A DNA stretch of 64,000 bases, taken from Streptomyces lacrimifluminis (lineage in GTDB: Bacteria > Actinomycetota > Actinomycetes > Streptomycetales > Streptomycetaceae). The stretch covers positions 124,541 through 188,540 of the forward strand of contig NZ_BMMU01000017.1 of assembly GCF_014646095.1 (NCBI RefSeq), in the 5' to 3' direction. Shown piece by piece: positions 27,401 through 34,430 of the stretch. The notes beneath the pieces were generated by a model. The model made no database searches. It was given only the letters and a program-made list of their open reading frames with translations, and was not told the DNA's origin. Made by a program: the position numbers and the translations under genes. The first letter of the stretch is position 1; every line of letters starts with the position of its first letter.

Positions 27401-29062
27401 GCGGCCGAGGAAGCGGCTGCCGCCCAGGTCATCGCCAACCAGGCACAGGGTGACGCCAAGGTCGCCTACCAGCACGCGGCGAACGCCGCCAAGTACGCCG
27501 CGGACGCCCGCGGTTACTCGAAGGAGGCACTGACCTACGCGGCCGCTGCGGCGACCGCCGCGGCGAAGGCGCAGCAGTCACTGGCCCGCACCATCGAGTA
27601 CGGCCGACAGGCCACGGCCGACGCGGAGGCCGCCGACAAGGCCGCGGGCCGCGCCGAAGGCTACGCCGCAGACGCCCGCACCTCCGCCGACGCCGCCGCC
27701 CTCGACGCCGCCGCTGCCCGTGCTGCTGCCGCGCAGGCGGAGGAGTCCGCCAGTCAGGCCAGGGCCGCCGCCGAGCGGGCCGACGCCGCCGCGACGGCTG
27801 CGGAGGAAGCCGCCAAGGACGCCCAGAAGTACGCCGAGTCCGCCCAGGAAGCCGCGACGCAGGCCGAGAACGCGGGGAACACCGGGCAGATCGAGTCCGG
27901 GACGGTCCCGGACGAGGCCGGCGGACTCATCGGCGGCGTGTTCTACGTCGTCGACCACATCGAGAAGGTCGGCGAACCGAAGGTCCTCAAGAAGAGCGAG
28001 GGCTGCGACGGCTGGTGGGACCAGCTCTTCTACGACGGCGACTGCACGATGACCGAGAAGATCGGCTACAAGGCCGATCTCGATCTGTACCTGTGCCGTA
28101 CGGAGGTCTGGGAGAACTCGTGCTACTCCGGGGACACGGTGTACCTGGGCGAGCACAAGACGGACACGCAGTACACCGAGGTCACGCACACCATCACGAT
28201 CGCGGAGTACCAGGAGGGCGTCGACCCCGTCGACATCCTCTTCGGCAGCTGGATCCGATGCGCCCAGAAACTCACCCCAGGTGGTGAGAACGGGAGCTGG
28301 GGCGGTTGCGCCTGGGCCGTGGTGGATGTGGCGTCACTGTTCGCCGGCAAGATCATCCGCCCCATCGCGGACGCCGTCCGGGCGATGGACGGTGCAGTCA
28401 GGACCGGGATCGGATTCATCGACGCGTGGGCGGCCCTGCGCTCCCTCCGGTTCTCCGAGGTCGCCGTCGCGGGCATCGCAAGCAAGATCATGCAGGCGGT
28501 CTTCGAGGCCTGTGAAACAGGCACTTCGAGGTCGCTACTGACCGTCGGAGCCCGGGCGCTCGCTGCCCAGAGCTCGCCTCAGGAATGCATAGAGAAGGTC
28601 CTCAAGGACCTGGTGAAGGACGGGGACCACGTCGTCCTCGGAATCAACCCCCACGCGGACAAACTGGCGAAGGCGATCGGCGCCAAGACGTTCAACAACG
28701 GTGCTTACGGCGCGGAGCTGCCACGAGCAATGGGTATGGGCGAGCGTCCGATCTGGACGGTCGGAGTCGAACGGACGGTGTCCAACCCCAACGTGCGGCT
28801 GACGGTCTCACTGGACGGCGTCCGCGGTGCCACCAACGAGAACGAAGCGCTCAAGCTGCTCCTGGAGCGGGGTGAGACGATCAAGGGCAGCGACTGGGCG
28901 CTGATCAGGTCCGAGGGCTACGGCACCGCGTGGGAGATGATAAAGCTGCGCACCGCGGTCAGGCTGGGCCAACGTGACTGGAAGACGATCACGTGGCGCT
29001 GGGACGGAAAGGACGTCGAGCCCGAGCGCTTCAAGCTGGCCAACGGGGAGCCGGTGCCGTGA
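24431..29062 (+). CDS. Giant secreted ricin-B/coiled-coil protein with putative C-terminal toxin domain
   Basis: A 1543-residue protein. An Arg-rich n-region plus LLPPLLAMAVVAGVGV forms a signal sequence. A helical N-domain runs to about 370. A ricin-type beta-trefoil (about 376-507) has QQW and QVW signatures and paired Cys. An Ala/Glu/Lys-rich, nearly Pro-free stalk (about 525-1145) is built of AAxxA heptad-like units. A Cys-containing linker (about 1160-1380; CDGWWDQLFYDGDC, GGCAWAVVDVASLFAG) has a pre-toxin-like hydrophobic segment. A compact C-terminal domain of about 148 residues begins near DGDHVVLGINPHADKLAKAI and includes LTVSLDGVRGATNENEALKL, AWEMIKL and DWKTITWRWDGKDVE. This modular order and a small adjacent downstream gene are classic for polymorphic toxins; I recall similar C-termini annotated as polymorphic toxin type 27, unverified. 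Catalytic residues not established. Confidence 0.75.
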   Translation: MRTGTPLRSRPPGSPRALLRLSRLTNRLLPPLLAMAVVAGVGVNNEYTAPRTEPAADYDWFEDTAAEQLRQDQCLMSDVLRLGGPAMAATAKDGLNQSPERLRELAAREHWENTPLATAYKSDRDAALVELNRLDALHNSWKISGLETPGGFGSSADFEWPPGTGGHDGEDFHSQTGLMAWIADRFWKSENDFYEDPTPLADAETVAAVKALGQPLYGSDPDPSLPDWDRRLALRDAYKILTAWGMEPTGADNARIFLSSGGFPNKAPVPGTAEHRVVVEDLKSRFAACAWRDPMDPEKVLGEVSATAAAEWQREIGSQAAKRNDILTANKNAVQALTVASESLGKMLGHAWVADHITRWQDYWSSGGIGWIGDSPMAVQIPGAAGKCLGVQGSGTANGTAVEVVACSTAAAQQWRVNGGYGEGYSLQNVNSQKCLDLATNLTKIQISTCLGTPTQVWKFSVRAGATLQNLSANKCLNFPTYTAGQDALAAVCSTAATQKVLFKVSAHNGTVPPTAEFTKATQRLTAARTGAQAELAELKRQATAATAAQTASVTAEQAAYAIADASGAPRGRGLLVGQQKAQVTQGAAAAVAALVKAGETAEAATRAAAADSATIAQRALAQAAQSKAEFRKQAAYRAELQAKAAADAAKLHRDNAKKDKELAEAKLAESLVAEADAKAAAADAHAKRLKAEAEEATAKKEKETADVKKSEAARHRQTAETEAANAETAKGRAEASEATAVARKEDAETARDRAKELRDDAWDAEQKADASRAKADAKQAYAESLEAGDAADAARAAANEADGHANDAEAAAGRARTAADAATQAAADADAAATRAEAAAKRSRAAADEAQAAKLRADAAVRTATSAAADAIDAAEHASAEAALSVEAANEAEAQAKAAKAEADAAQAEADKATAAAAKAAGFAYVTAQAAVDAGNSAAQVAAPANDAIQLGSPYVTKDSAASLVVLSGQAAKTIAEQQKAVADAHATNAAEEAAAAQVIANQAQGDAKVAYQHAANAAKYAADARGYSKEALTYAAAAATAAAKAQQSLARTIEYGRQATADAEAADKAAGRAEGYAADARTSADAAALDAAAARAAAAQAEESASQARAAAERADAAATAAEEAAKDAQKYAESAQEAATQAENAGNTGQIESGTVPDEAGGLIGGVFYVVDHIEKVGEPKVLKKSEGCDGWWDQLFYDGDCTMTEKIGYKADLDLYLCRTEVWENSCYSGDTVYLGEHKTDTQYTEVTHTITIAEYQEGVDPVDILFGSWIRCAQKLTPGGENGSWGGCAWAVVDVASLFAGKIIRPIADAVRAMDGAVRTGIGFIDAWAALRSLRFSEVAVAGIASKIMQAVFEACETGTSRSLLTVGARALAAQSSPQECIEKVLKDLVKDGDHVVLGINPHADKLAKAIGAKTFNNGAYGAELPRAMGMGERPIWTVGVERTVSNPNVRLTVSLDGVRGATNENEALKLLLERGETIKGSDWALIRSEGYGTAWEMIKLRTAVRLGQRDWKTITWRWDGKDVEPERFKLANGEPVP

Positions 29063-29081
29063 TCAAGAGAGGGCTTGGGGC

Positions 29082-29489
29082 ATGACCGATTTCATCCGTA
29101 CCGGGAGGCTGTTCCGAGTGGTCGGGTTCAACCCGTCCCACCGGCAGCTCTTCCTGCAGAGCGAAGCGACGCTGATCGACCGGACCACGACCCACATCGA
29201 GGTGCATGTCGGCAACGTGAGGCTGATGCTCCTGCAGCCCTACTTCCACAACGGCCTGCACATCCGGCACGCCAGTCCGGACGAGTTCGCGGTGCTGGCG
29301 GAGCGGCACGGGCTGGAGCCCGACGAGGCGATCTACACCTGGATGCTGGCCCCTGACGGTGACAGCTTCGTCGTCAGCAGCCCTCCGGACTGGCGCGAGG
29401 CGGAGTACGCGCTGATGGGCGACCGGGAGTCGCTGTACGCCGGGCCCTGGCCGCCGGACTTCCCGACGGATTCGGGGAACCTCTTCTGA
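29082..29489 (+). CDS. Small acidic protein, candidate cognate immunity protein
   Basis: A 135-residue cytosolic protein (no signal or membrane segment), acidic, starting MTDFIRTGRLFRVVGFNPSH and containing RTTTHIEVHVGNVRLMLLQP and IYTWMLAPDGDSFVVSSPP. The gene starts 19 bp after the giant protein's stop, on the same strand, and is followed directly by a strong terminator, so the two form a closed transcription unit. I do not recognise the family. Immunity function is inferred only from position, size and the partner's architecture. A GAGAGGG ribosome site precedes the ATG. Confidence 0.65.
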   Translation: MTDFIRTGRLFRVVGFNPSHRQLFLQSEATLIDRTTTHIEVHVGNVRLMLLQPYFHNGLHIRHASPDEFAVLAERHGLEPDEAIYTWMLAPDGDSFVVSSPPDWREAEYALMGDRESLYAGPWPPDFPTDSGNLF

Positions 29490-29509
29490 CGCTCGGCGCT
29501 GCGGACATA

Positions 29510-29556
29510 CAAGGTGAGGGCGGCACCCGTATCGCGGGTGCCGCCCTCACCTTGTC
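29510..29556 (+). terminator. 21-bp perfect stem terminator
   Basis: ACAAGGTGAGGGCGGCACCC pairs perfectly (21 bp in all) with the mirrored sequence ending ACCTTGT across a 5-nt loop (TATCG). It closes the putative toxin-immunity unit 20 bp after the last stop. Confidence 0.85.
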
Positions 29557-29792
<236 letters not shown>

Positions 29793-30215
29793 TCACCCCC
29801 TCCCGGCCCTCACCCCCGCAAATTCCCGAGCCCCTGCCCAAGGCAGCGCAGCCCACATCCGCGTCCCCCCTCCCGGTTCCCGAGCCTCCCCGAACCCCCA
29901 CTCCCCGCCACACCCCTCGACCACGCACCCCAGAACCCGCAACGCATCCCCCCTCCGCTCATCGCAAGCCGCAGCGAGCCGGGGATGAGTGTGCCTCCGG
30001 TGACCGTCGTAGAGAACCACTTGCAGTTCCCTCTCCCACCATCACAGCGACACGTGCACCGAGGCATCCGCAGTGAACCGGAAAGCGCACGCCGTCAGTT
30101 CACCCACCACCTGCAATGCGGCGTCCGCCATTTCCTCCAGCCCATGTGTCTGGAGAACAACCCGAGTCGTAGCCCGGGCAACCCGCGAACTCACCGCCTC
30201 GGCAGGCAGGGTTGG
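29793..30215 (-). pseudogene. Broken ATP-binding (anti-sigma/RsbW-like) protein gene
   Basis: In one minus-strand frame the sequence reads AEAVSSRVARATTRVVLQTH and ADAALQVVGELTACAFRFTA to VHVSL, hits a TGA, then continues as WWERELQVVLYDGH, HTHPRLAAACDERR and REPGGGTRMWAALPWAG to a final stop. This is the HATPase_c-like ATP-binding protein that usually sits beside DUF5753 regulators and DUF397 genes in Streptomyces. Here it has an internal nonsense codon and no in-frame start. The would-be start ATGTCCGTCAAG on the same strand is out of frame with the body, at the border with the IS-derived sequence. Probably inactivated by IS-associated rearrangement. Confidence 0.7.
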
Positions 30216-30232
30216 GCTTGATTCGCCTTGAC

Positions 30233-30272
30233 GGACATCTGAGATCAGGGGTTCTGCCCCGGGAGGATGTCC
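30233..30272. repeat. Inverted repeat at IS-derived junction
   Basis: GGACATC (30,233) and GATGTCC (30,266) flank an inner GGGG...CCCC hairpin (CAGGGGTTCTGCCCCG). It lies immediately upstream of the transposase-derived start and overlaps its GGGAGG ribosome site; it may be part of the IS left end or a translation-modulating hairpin. Confidence 0.5.
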
Positions 30273-30275
30273 ATC

Positions 30276-30475
30276 ATGGAGAGCATGGGGAAGAAGAAGC
30301 CTCGGCCTCGCCGTTCGTTCACGCTGGAGTTCAAGGCCGAGATCGTCGAGCTGTGCCGGCGTGGTGACCGCTCGGTCGGTCAGATCGCCAAGGATTTTGA
30401 CCTGACGGAGACCGCGGTGCGGCTGTGGGGCAGCCAGGCCGAGGTCGACGCCGGCGAGCGCGATGGCCTGACCAC
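30276..30475 (+). mobile_element. 5' fragment of an IS3-type transposase OrfA
   Basis: The first roughly 65 codons (KKKPRPRRSFTLEFKAEIVE, LCRRGDRSVGQIAKDFDLTE, WGSQAEVDAGERDGLTT) are the N-terminal HTH of IS3-family OrfA. The usual continuation (leucine zipper, OrfB, right end) is missing: the frame passes directly into a DUF5753 regulator at GGCCTGACCAC. No matching right end was found nearby. Confidence 0.75.
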
Positions 30476-31532
30476 GGAGTACGCCGCCGGGCTGCTCGGG
30501 CTGGACCGGACGAAGGTGTCCAACATGGAGTCGGGCGTACGAGCCACCTCGCTCGAGCGGATCCGGATACTCGCCAGCAACTACGACTGCGCGGACGAGG
30601 CCTACGTCAACGCGCTCGTGGCCCTAACCGACTCACGCAGTCGCGGCTGGTGGGAGAGGTTCAGGGGCGCTCTTCCTCAAGGGCTCCTGGATGTGGCCGA
30701 GTTGGAGTGGTTCGCCACCCGGCTGCGCAGCTACCAGACTGTCCACATTCCGGGGCTGCTTCAACTCGGCGGCTATGCCCGGGCCGTATTCGACTCAGCT
30801 CTGCCCCCGCTGCCCAAGCCGCAGGTGGAACTACGCGTCGTACAGCGACTGCAACGTCAGCAGGTGCTCGACCGCGACAACCCCGTCGACTACATCGCGT
30901 ACGTGCACGAGTGGGCGCTGCGCATGCAGTTCGGCGGGCGTCGGTCCACCCGCGAGCAGCTCACCCACCTGTGCGAGGCGTCCGAGCGCAAGCACGTCGA
31001 CGTACGTGTGCTGCCCGTCGAGGCCGGAGCCTTCCCCGGCGCCGGGCACGCCGTCCTGTACGCCGACGGGGCCGTCCCCCAACTGGACACCGTGCAGTTG
31101 GACTCCGCGCACGGGGGTGAGTTCACCCACGCCGAGTCACAACTCGCCAAGTACCGCGCCCACATGGACTGGTGGCACACCCACACCCTGAGCCCCCAGG
31201 ACTCACGCGACCTCATCCACGCCATCGCCCAGCAGCTTCGAGGAGAGCCGTCATGCCTGAGATCACCTGGGAAGAGCCCTTCTGTGCCGAAGGAAACAAC
31301 TGCTTCCGCAATTAGGCACCGACCCCCACAACAACGCCTACATCGCCATCGCAGGCCAGGAGGACACCTATCTCACCGACACCCGAGAAGCCCTCCGCAC
31401 CCTCATCCACGACATCAAGGCCGGCAAAGCAGACCACCTCCTGTAGCGCAGGGAAACTGGTGGCCAGTCGGTAGAAGGCGTGGCGACAATGACTTGCTGC
31501 GGGAGACGGTGGGAGCATCGCCGGCCGCGTGA
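30276..31532 (+). CDS. Chimera: transposase OrfA N-terminus fused to Scr1/WhiJ-type DUF5753 regulator
   Basis: A 418-residue frame. Residues 1 to about 65 come from IS3 OrfA. From GLTTEYAAGLLGLDRTKVSN it is an XRE/DUF5753 regulator lacking HTH helix 1 but keeping the recognition helix, then RGWWERFRGALPQGLLDVAE, LRSYQTVHIPGLLQLGGYAR, and ADGAVPQLDTVQLD. Relatives are about 280 residues and end near LIHAIAQQLRGEPS; here the frame runs on through about 95 basic, repetitive residues (HRHRRPGGHLSHRHPRSPPH) that are out-of-frame reading of the DUF397-type gene. The ATG is chosen with GGGAGG 9 nt upstream. Expression from the IS left end is possible. Function doubtful. Confidence 0.72.
   Translation: MESMGKKKPRPRRSFTLEFKAEIVELCRRGDRSVGQIAKDFDLTETAVRLWGSQAEVDAGERDGLTTEYAAGLLGLDRTKVSNMESGVRATSLERIRILASNYDCADEAYVNALVALTDSRSRGWWERFRGALPQGLLDVAELEWFATRLRSYQTVHIPGLLQLGGYARAVFDSALPPLPKPQVELRVVQRLQRQQVLDRDNPVDYIAYVHEWALRMQFGGRRSTREQLTHLCEASERKHVDVRVLPVEAGAFPGAGHAVLYADGAVPQLDTVQLDSAHGGEFTHAESQLAKYRAHMDWWHTHTLSPQDSRDLIHAIAQQLRGEPSCLRSPGKSPSVPKETTASAIRHRPPQQRLHRHRRPGGHLSHRHPRSPPHPHPRHQGRQSRPPPVAQGNWWPVGRRRGDNDLLRETVGASPAA
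31253..31446 (+). pseudogene. Frameshifted DUF397-type small protein gene
   Basis: ATG-initiated frame MPEITWEEPFCAEGNNCFRN stops at TAG. Shifting frame at AATTAGGC restores LGTDPHNNAYIAIAGQEDTY and LTDTREALRTLIHDIKAGKA to DHLL and a stop. The joined 63-residue product is typical of the small DUF397-like partner of DUF5753 regulators. A TTA leucine codon sits exactly at the shift. One indel suffices; programmed frameshifting or sequencing error are alternatives. It overlaps the 3' part of the regulator frame. Confidence 0.7.
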
Positions 31533-31549
31533 TCCAACGGCAAAAAGCC

Positions 31550-31587
31550 GAGGGCGCCCCCTGTCACACACCACAGGAGGCGCCCTC
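31550..31587 (-). terminator. Intrinsic terminator of pyk
   Basis: GAGGGCGCCNCCTGT-type stem (GAGGGCGCCCCCTGT with ACAGGAGGCGCCCTC) and, on the minus strand, a following GGCTTTTTGCC. It lies 20 bp beyond the pyk stop, oriented for pyk. Confidence 0.8.
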
Positions 31588-31607
31588 ACAGCCGTACCGG
31601 CGTCACA

Positions 31608-33038
31608 TCACGCGTGTTCGCCCTCGCCCAAGTGATGAACCCGGACCATGTTCGTGGTGCCGGGGACTCCGGGCGGGGAGCCGGCCGTCATGACGACGAC
31701 CTCGCCGATGTTGAAGCGGCCGAGCTTCAGCATCTCCTGGTCGACCAGGGAGACCATCTCGTCCGTGCTGTTGACGAACGGGACGACGTACGAGTCGACG
31801 CCCCAGCTCAGGGAGAGCTGGTTGCGGGTGCCCTCGTCGGTGGTGAAGGCGACGATCGGCTGGGCCGCGCGGTAGCGGGAGAGGCGGCGGGCCGTGTCGC
31901 CGGACTTGGTGAAGGCCACCAGGCCCTTGCCGCCGAGGAAGTCGGCGATCTCGCAGGCCGCGCGGGCGACCGAGCCGCCCTGCGTCTTCGGCTTCTTGCC
32001 GGGGACGAGGGGCTGGAGGCCCTTGGAGAGGAGCTCCTCCTCCGCCGCCGCCACGATCTTCGACATCGTGCGGACCGTCTCGATCGGATACGCGCCGACC
32101 GACGACTCGGCCGACAGCATGACCGCGTCCGCGCCGTCCAGGATCGCGTTCGCCACGTCGGACGCCTCGGCGCGCGTCGGGCGGGAGTTGGTGATCATCG
32201 ACTCCATCATCTGGGTCGCGACGATCACCGGCTTGGCGTTGCGGCGGCACAGCTCCACCAGGCGCTTCTGCACCATCGGGACCTTTTCGAGGGGGTACTC
32301 GACGGCGAGGTCGCCGCGGGCCACCATCACACCGTCGAAGGCCGCGACGACGGCGTCCATGTTGTCCACCGCCTGGGGCTTCTCCACCTTGGCGATGACC
32401 GGGACGCGGCGACCCTCCTCGTCCATGATCTTGTGGACGTCGTCCACGTCACTGGCGTCGCGGACGAACGACAGGGCGACCAGGTCGCAGCCCATGCGCA
32501 GGGCGAAGCGCAGGTCGTCGATGTCCTTCTCGGAGAGGGCCGGGACGTTCACGGCCGCGCCGGGCAGGTTGATGCCCTTGTGGTCCGAGATGACACCGCC
32601 CTCGATGACGATCGACTTCACCCGCGGACCCTCGACGTCCACGACCTTCAGCTCGACGTTGCCGTCGTTGATCAGGATCTGGTCGCCGCGCGACACATCA
32701 CCCGGCAGGCCCTTGTACGTCGTACCGCAGATGGTCTTGTCGCCGGGGACGTCCTCGGTGGTGATGACGAACTCGTCGCCCCGCACCAGCTCGACGGGGC
32801 CCTCCGCGAAGGTCTCCAGGCGGATCTTCGGGCCCTGCAGGTCGGCGAGGACACCGATGGCCCGCCCGGTCTCCTTGGCGGCGGCCCGGACCCGGTCGTA
32901 GCGGCCCTGGTGCTCGGCGTGCGACCCGTGGCTGAAGTTGAAGCGGGCCACGTTCATCCCGGCCTCGATCAGCGACACGAGCATTTCGTGGGAGTCGACC
33001 GCGGGGCCGAGAGTACAAACGATTTTCGAACGGCGCAT
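31608..33038 (-). CDS. pyk: Pyruvate kinase
   Basis: A 476-residue enzyme catalysing phosphoenolpyruvate + ADP to pyruvate + ATP. Visible are the N-terminal KIVCTLGPAVDS and GMNVARFNFSHG, catalytic Lys in IAKVEKPQAVDN, metal-binding VARGDLAVE, the ATQMMESMITNSRPTRAEAS signature helix, and LDGADAVMLSAESSVGAYP, with a C-terminal allosteric domain. Length is normal. It is followed by a true terminator. The ackA stop lies 162 bp upstream, and that gap contains four helically phased CAATRT repeats and a CGGAATATTCCG palindrome, so dedicated regulation is likely. Streptomyces has two pyk genes; this is the one next to ackA-pta. Confidence 0.96.
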   Translation of the reverse strand: MRRSKIVCTLGPAVDSHEMLVSLIEAGMNVARFNFSHGSHAEHQGRYDRVRAAAKETGRAIGVLADLQGPKIRLETFAEGPVELVRGDEFVITTEDVPGDKTICGTTYKGLPGDVSRGDQILINDGNVELKVVDVEGPRVKSIVIEGGVISDHKGINLPGAAVNVPALSEKDIDDLRFALRMGCDLVALSFVRDASDVDDVHKIMDEEGRRVPVIAKVEKPQAVDNMDAVVAAFDGVMVARGDLAVEYPLEKVPMVQKRLVELCRRNAKPVIVATQMMESMITNSRPTRAEASDVANAILDGADAVMLSAESSVGAYPIETVRTMSKIVAAAEEELLSKGLQPLVPGKKPKTQGGSVARAACEIADFLGGKGLVAFTKSGDTARRLSRYRAAQPIVAFTTDEGTRNQLSLSWGVDSYVVPFVNSTDEMVSLVDQEMLKLGRFNIGEVVVMTAGSPPGVPGTTNMVRVHHLGEGEHA

Positions 33039-33066
33039 GGGGCGATCCTATCGGTTTGTTTCGCTT

Positions 33067-33078
33067 CGGAATATTCCG
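33067..33078. promoter_or_regulatory. CGGAATATTCCG palindrome upstream of pyk
   Basis: Perfect 12-bp AT-centred palindrome 29 bp before the pyk start in a GC-rich genome; could overlap the promoter or be an operator. Confidence 0.45.
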
Positions 33079-33149
33079 CCTGGTGGACGACGTAGAAGCA
33101 CCTACTGGACACAAAGGGGCGGGATAGCGCTCAGGTGAGGCTCTTCCGG

Positions 33150-33187
33150 CAATGTCTGCCCAATGTTTCCCAATGTTCGTCCAATAT
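33150..33187. promoter_or_regulatory. Four phased CAATRT repeats upstream of pyk
   Basis: CAATGT at 33,150, 33,161 and 33,171 and CAATAT at 33,182, with steps of 11, 10 and 11 bp, i.e. all on one face of the helix. On the minus strand they read ACATTG, 110-150 bp upstream of pyk, a typical activator position. Confidence 0.6.
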
Positions 33188-33200
33188 CCGTTACGTGTCT

Positions 33201-34430
33201 TCAGTTGTCCGTTCTCGCCGTGCCCACCAGCGCGTACGTCTGTGTCGCGATCTCCAGCTCCTCGTCCGTCGGGACGACCGCCACCGCGACCGGGGAGCCC
33301 GCGGGTGAGATCAGCCGGGCCTCCTGGCTCCGTACGGTGTTCAGGGCGTCGTCCACGGCCATGCCGAGGCCCTCCAGGCCCGCCACCGCGGCCTCGCGCA
33401 CCGGCGCCGCGTTCTCGCCCACTCCGGCCGTGAACGCGATGGCGTCCACCCGGCCGAGTACCGCGTAATAGGCGCCGATGTACTTCTTCAGACGGTGGAT
33501 GTAGATCTCGAAGGCCAGCCGGGCCGCCGGGGCGTCCGCGCCGCCCTCGTCGATACGGCGGCGGATTTCCCGCATGTCGTTGTCTCCGCACAGACCGAGC
33601 AGGCCGCTCTTCTTGTTGAGAAGAGTGTCGATCTCGTCCGTGGACATTCCGCCAACACGCGTCAAATGGAAGATGACGGCCGGGTCCAGGTCACCGGAGC
33701 GGGTCCCCATGACCAACCCCTCCAGTGGCGTCAGCCCCATCGAGGTGTCCACGCACTTCCCGCCCCGCACGGCCGACGCCGACGCCCCGTTGCCCAGGTG
33801 CAGCACGATCACGTTCACGTCCTCGGGCGCCCGGCCCAGGAGCCGCGCCGTCTCCCGCGACACGTACGCGTGGGACGTGCCGTGGAACCCGTACCGCCTG
33901 ATGCGGTGCTCGTCGGCCGTCTTCACGTCGATCGCGTAGCGGGCCGCCGACTCCGGCATCGTGGTGTGGAAGGCCGTGTCGAAGACCGCGACCTGGGGGA
34001 GGTCGGGGCGCAGGGCCTGGGCGGTACGGATGCCGGTGAGGTTCGCCGGGTTGTGCAGCGGGGCCACCGGGATCAGGCGCTCGATCTCGGCGAGGACCGT
34101 GTCGTCGACGACCGTCGGCTCGGTGAAGGACTGGCCGCCGTGCACGACCCGGTGGCCGATGGCCGCCAACTCCGGGGAGTCCAGACCCAGTTCGTCCTTC
34201 GCCAACTCCTCCGCCACCGCCTTCAGGGCCGCCTCGTGGTCGGCGATCGGGCCCGTCCGCTCGCGGGACGCGCCCCCGGTCGCCAGCGGGGTGTGCTTCA
34301 GGCGGGATGTCTCCTCGCCGATGCGTTCCACCAGGCCCATGGCGAGCCGGCTGCTGTCGCGCATGTCGAGCAGCTGGTACTTCACCGACGACGAGCCGGA
34401 GTTGAGGACGAGGACGCGGGTCGCGGTCAC
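33201..34430 (-). CDS. ackA: Acetate kinase
   Basis: A 409-residue ASKHA-fold kinase making ATP and acetate from acetyl phosphate. Signatures: LVLNSGSSSVKYQL, GHRVVHGG, the catalytic Asp in AVFDTAFHTTMP, RRYGFHGTSHAYVS, VLHLGNGASASAV and AFTAGVGENA. The GTG start overlaps the pta stop (GTGA), so translation is coupled. The Pta-AckA pair handles acetyl-CoA overflow and sets acetyl-phosphate levels. Normal length. Confidence 0.97.
   Translation of the reverse strand: MTATRVLVLNSGSSSVKYQLLDMRDSSRLAMGLVERIGEETSRLKHTPLATGGASRERTGPIADHEAALKAVAEELAKDELGLDSPELAAIGHRVVHGGQSFTEPTVVDDTVLAEIERLIPVAPLHNPANLTGIRTAQALRPDLPQVAVFDTAFHTTMPESAARYAIDVKTADEHRIRRYGFHGTSHAYVSRETARLLGRAPEDVNVIVLHLGNGASASAVRGGKCVDTSMGLTPLEGLVMGTRSGDLDPAVIFHLTRVGGMSTDEIDTLLNKKSGLLGLCGDNDMREIRRRIDEGGADAPAARLAFEIYIHRLKKYIGAYYAVLGRVDAIAFTAGVGENAAPVREAAVAGLEGLGMAVDDALNTVRSQEARLISPAGSPVAVAVVPTDEELEIATQTYALVGTARTDN

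Noticed and set aside
24332..27475. 1047-codon minus-strand open frame opposite the giant secreted gene
   Set aside because: Low-complexity Gly/Leu/Arg mirror of the Ala-rich stalk; the plus strand has signal peptide, lectin and C-terminal domain.
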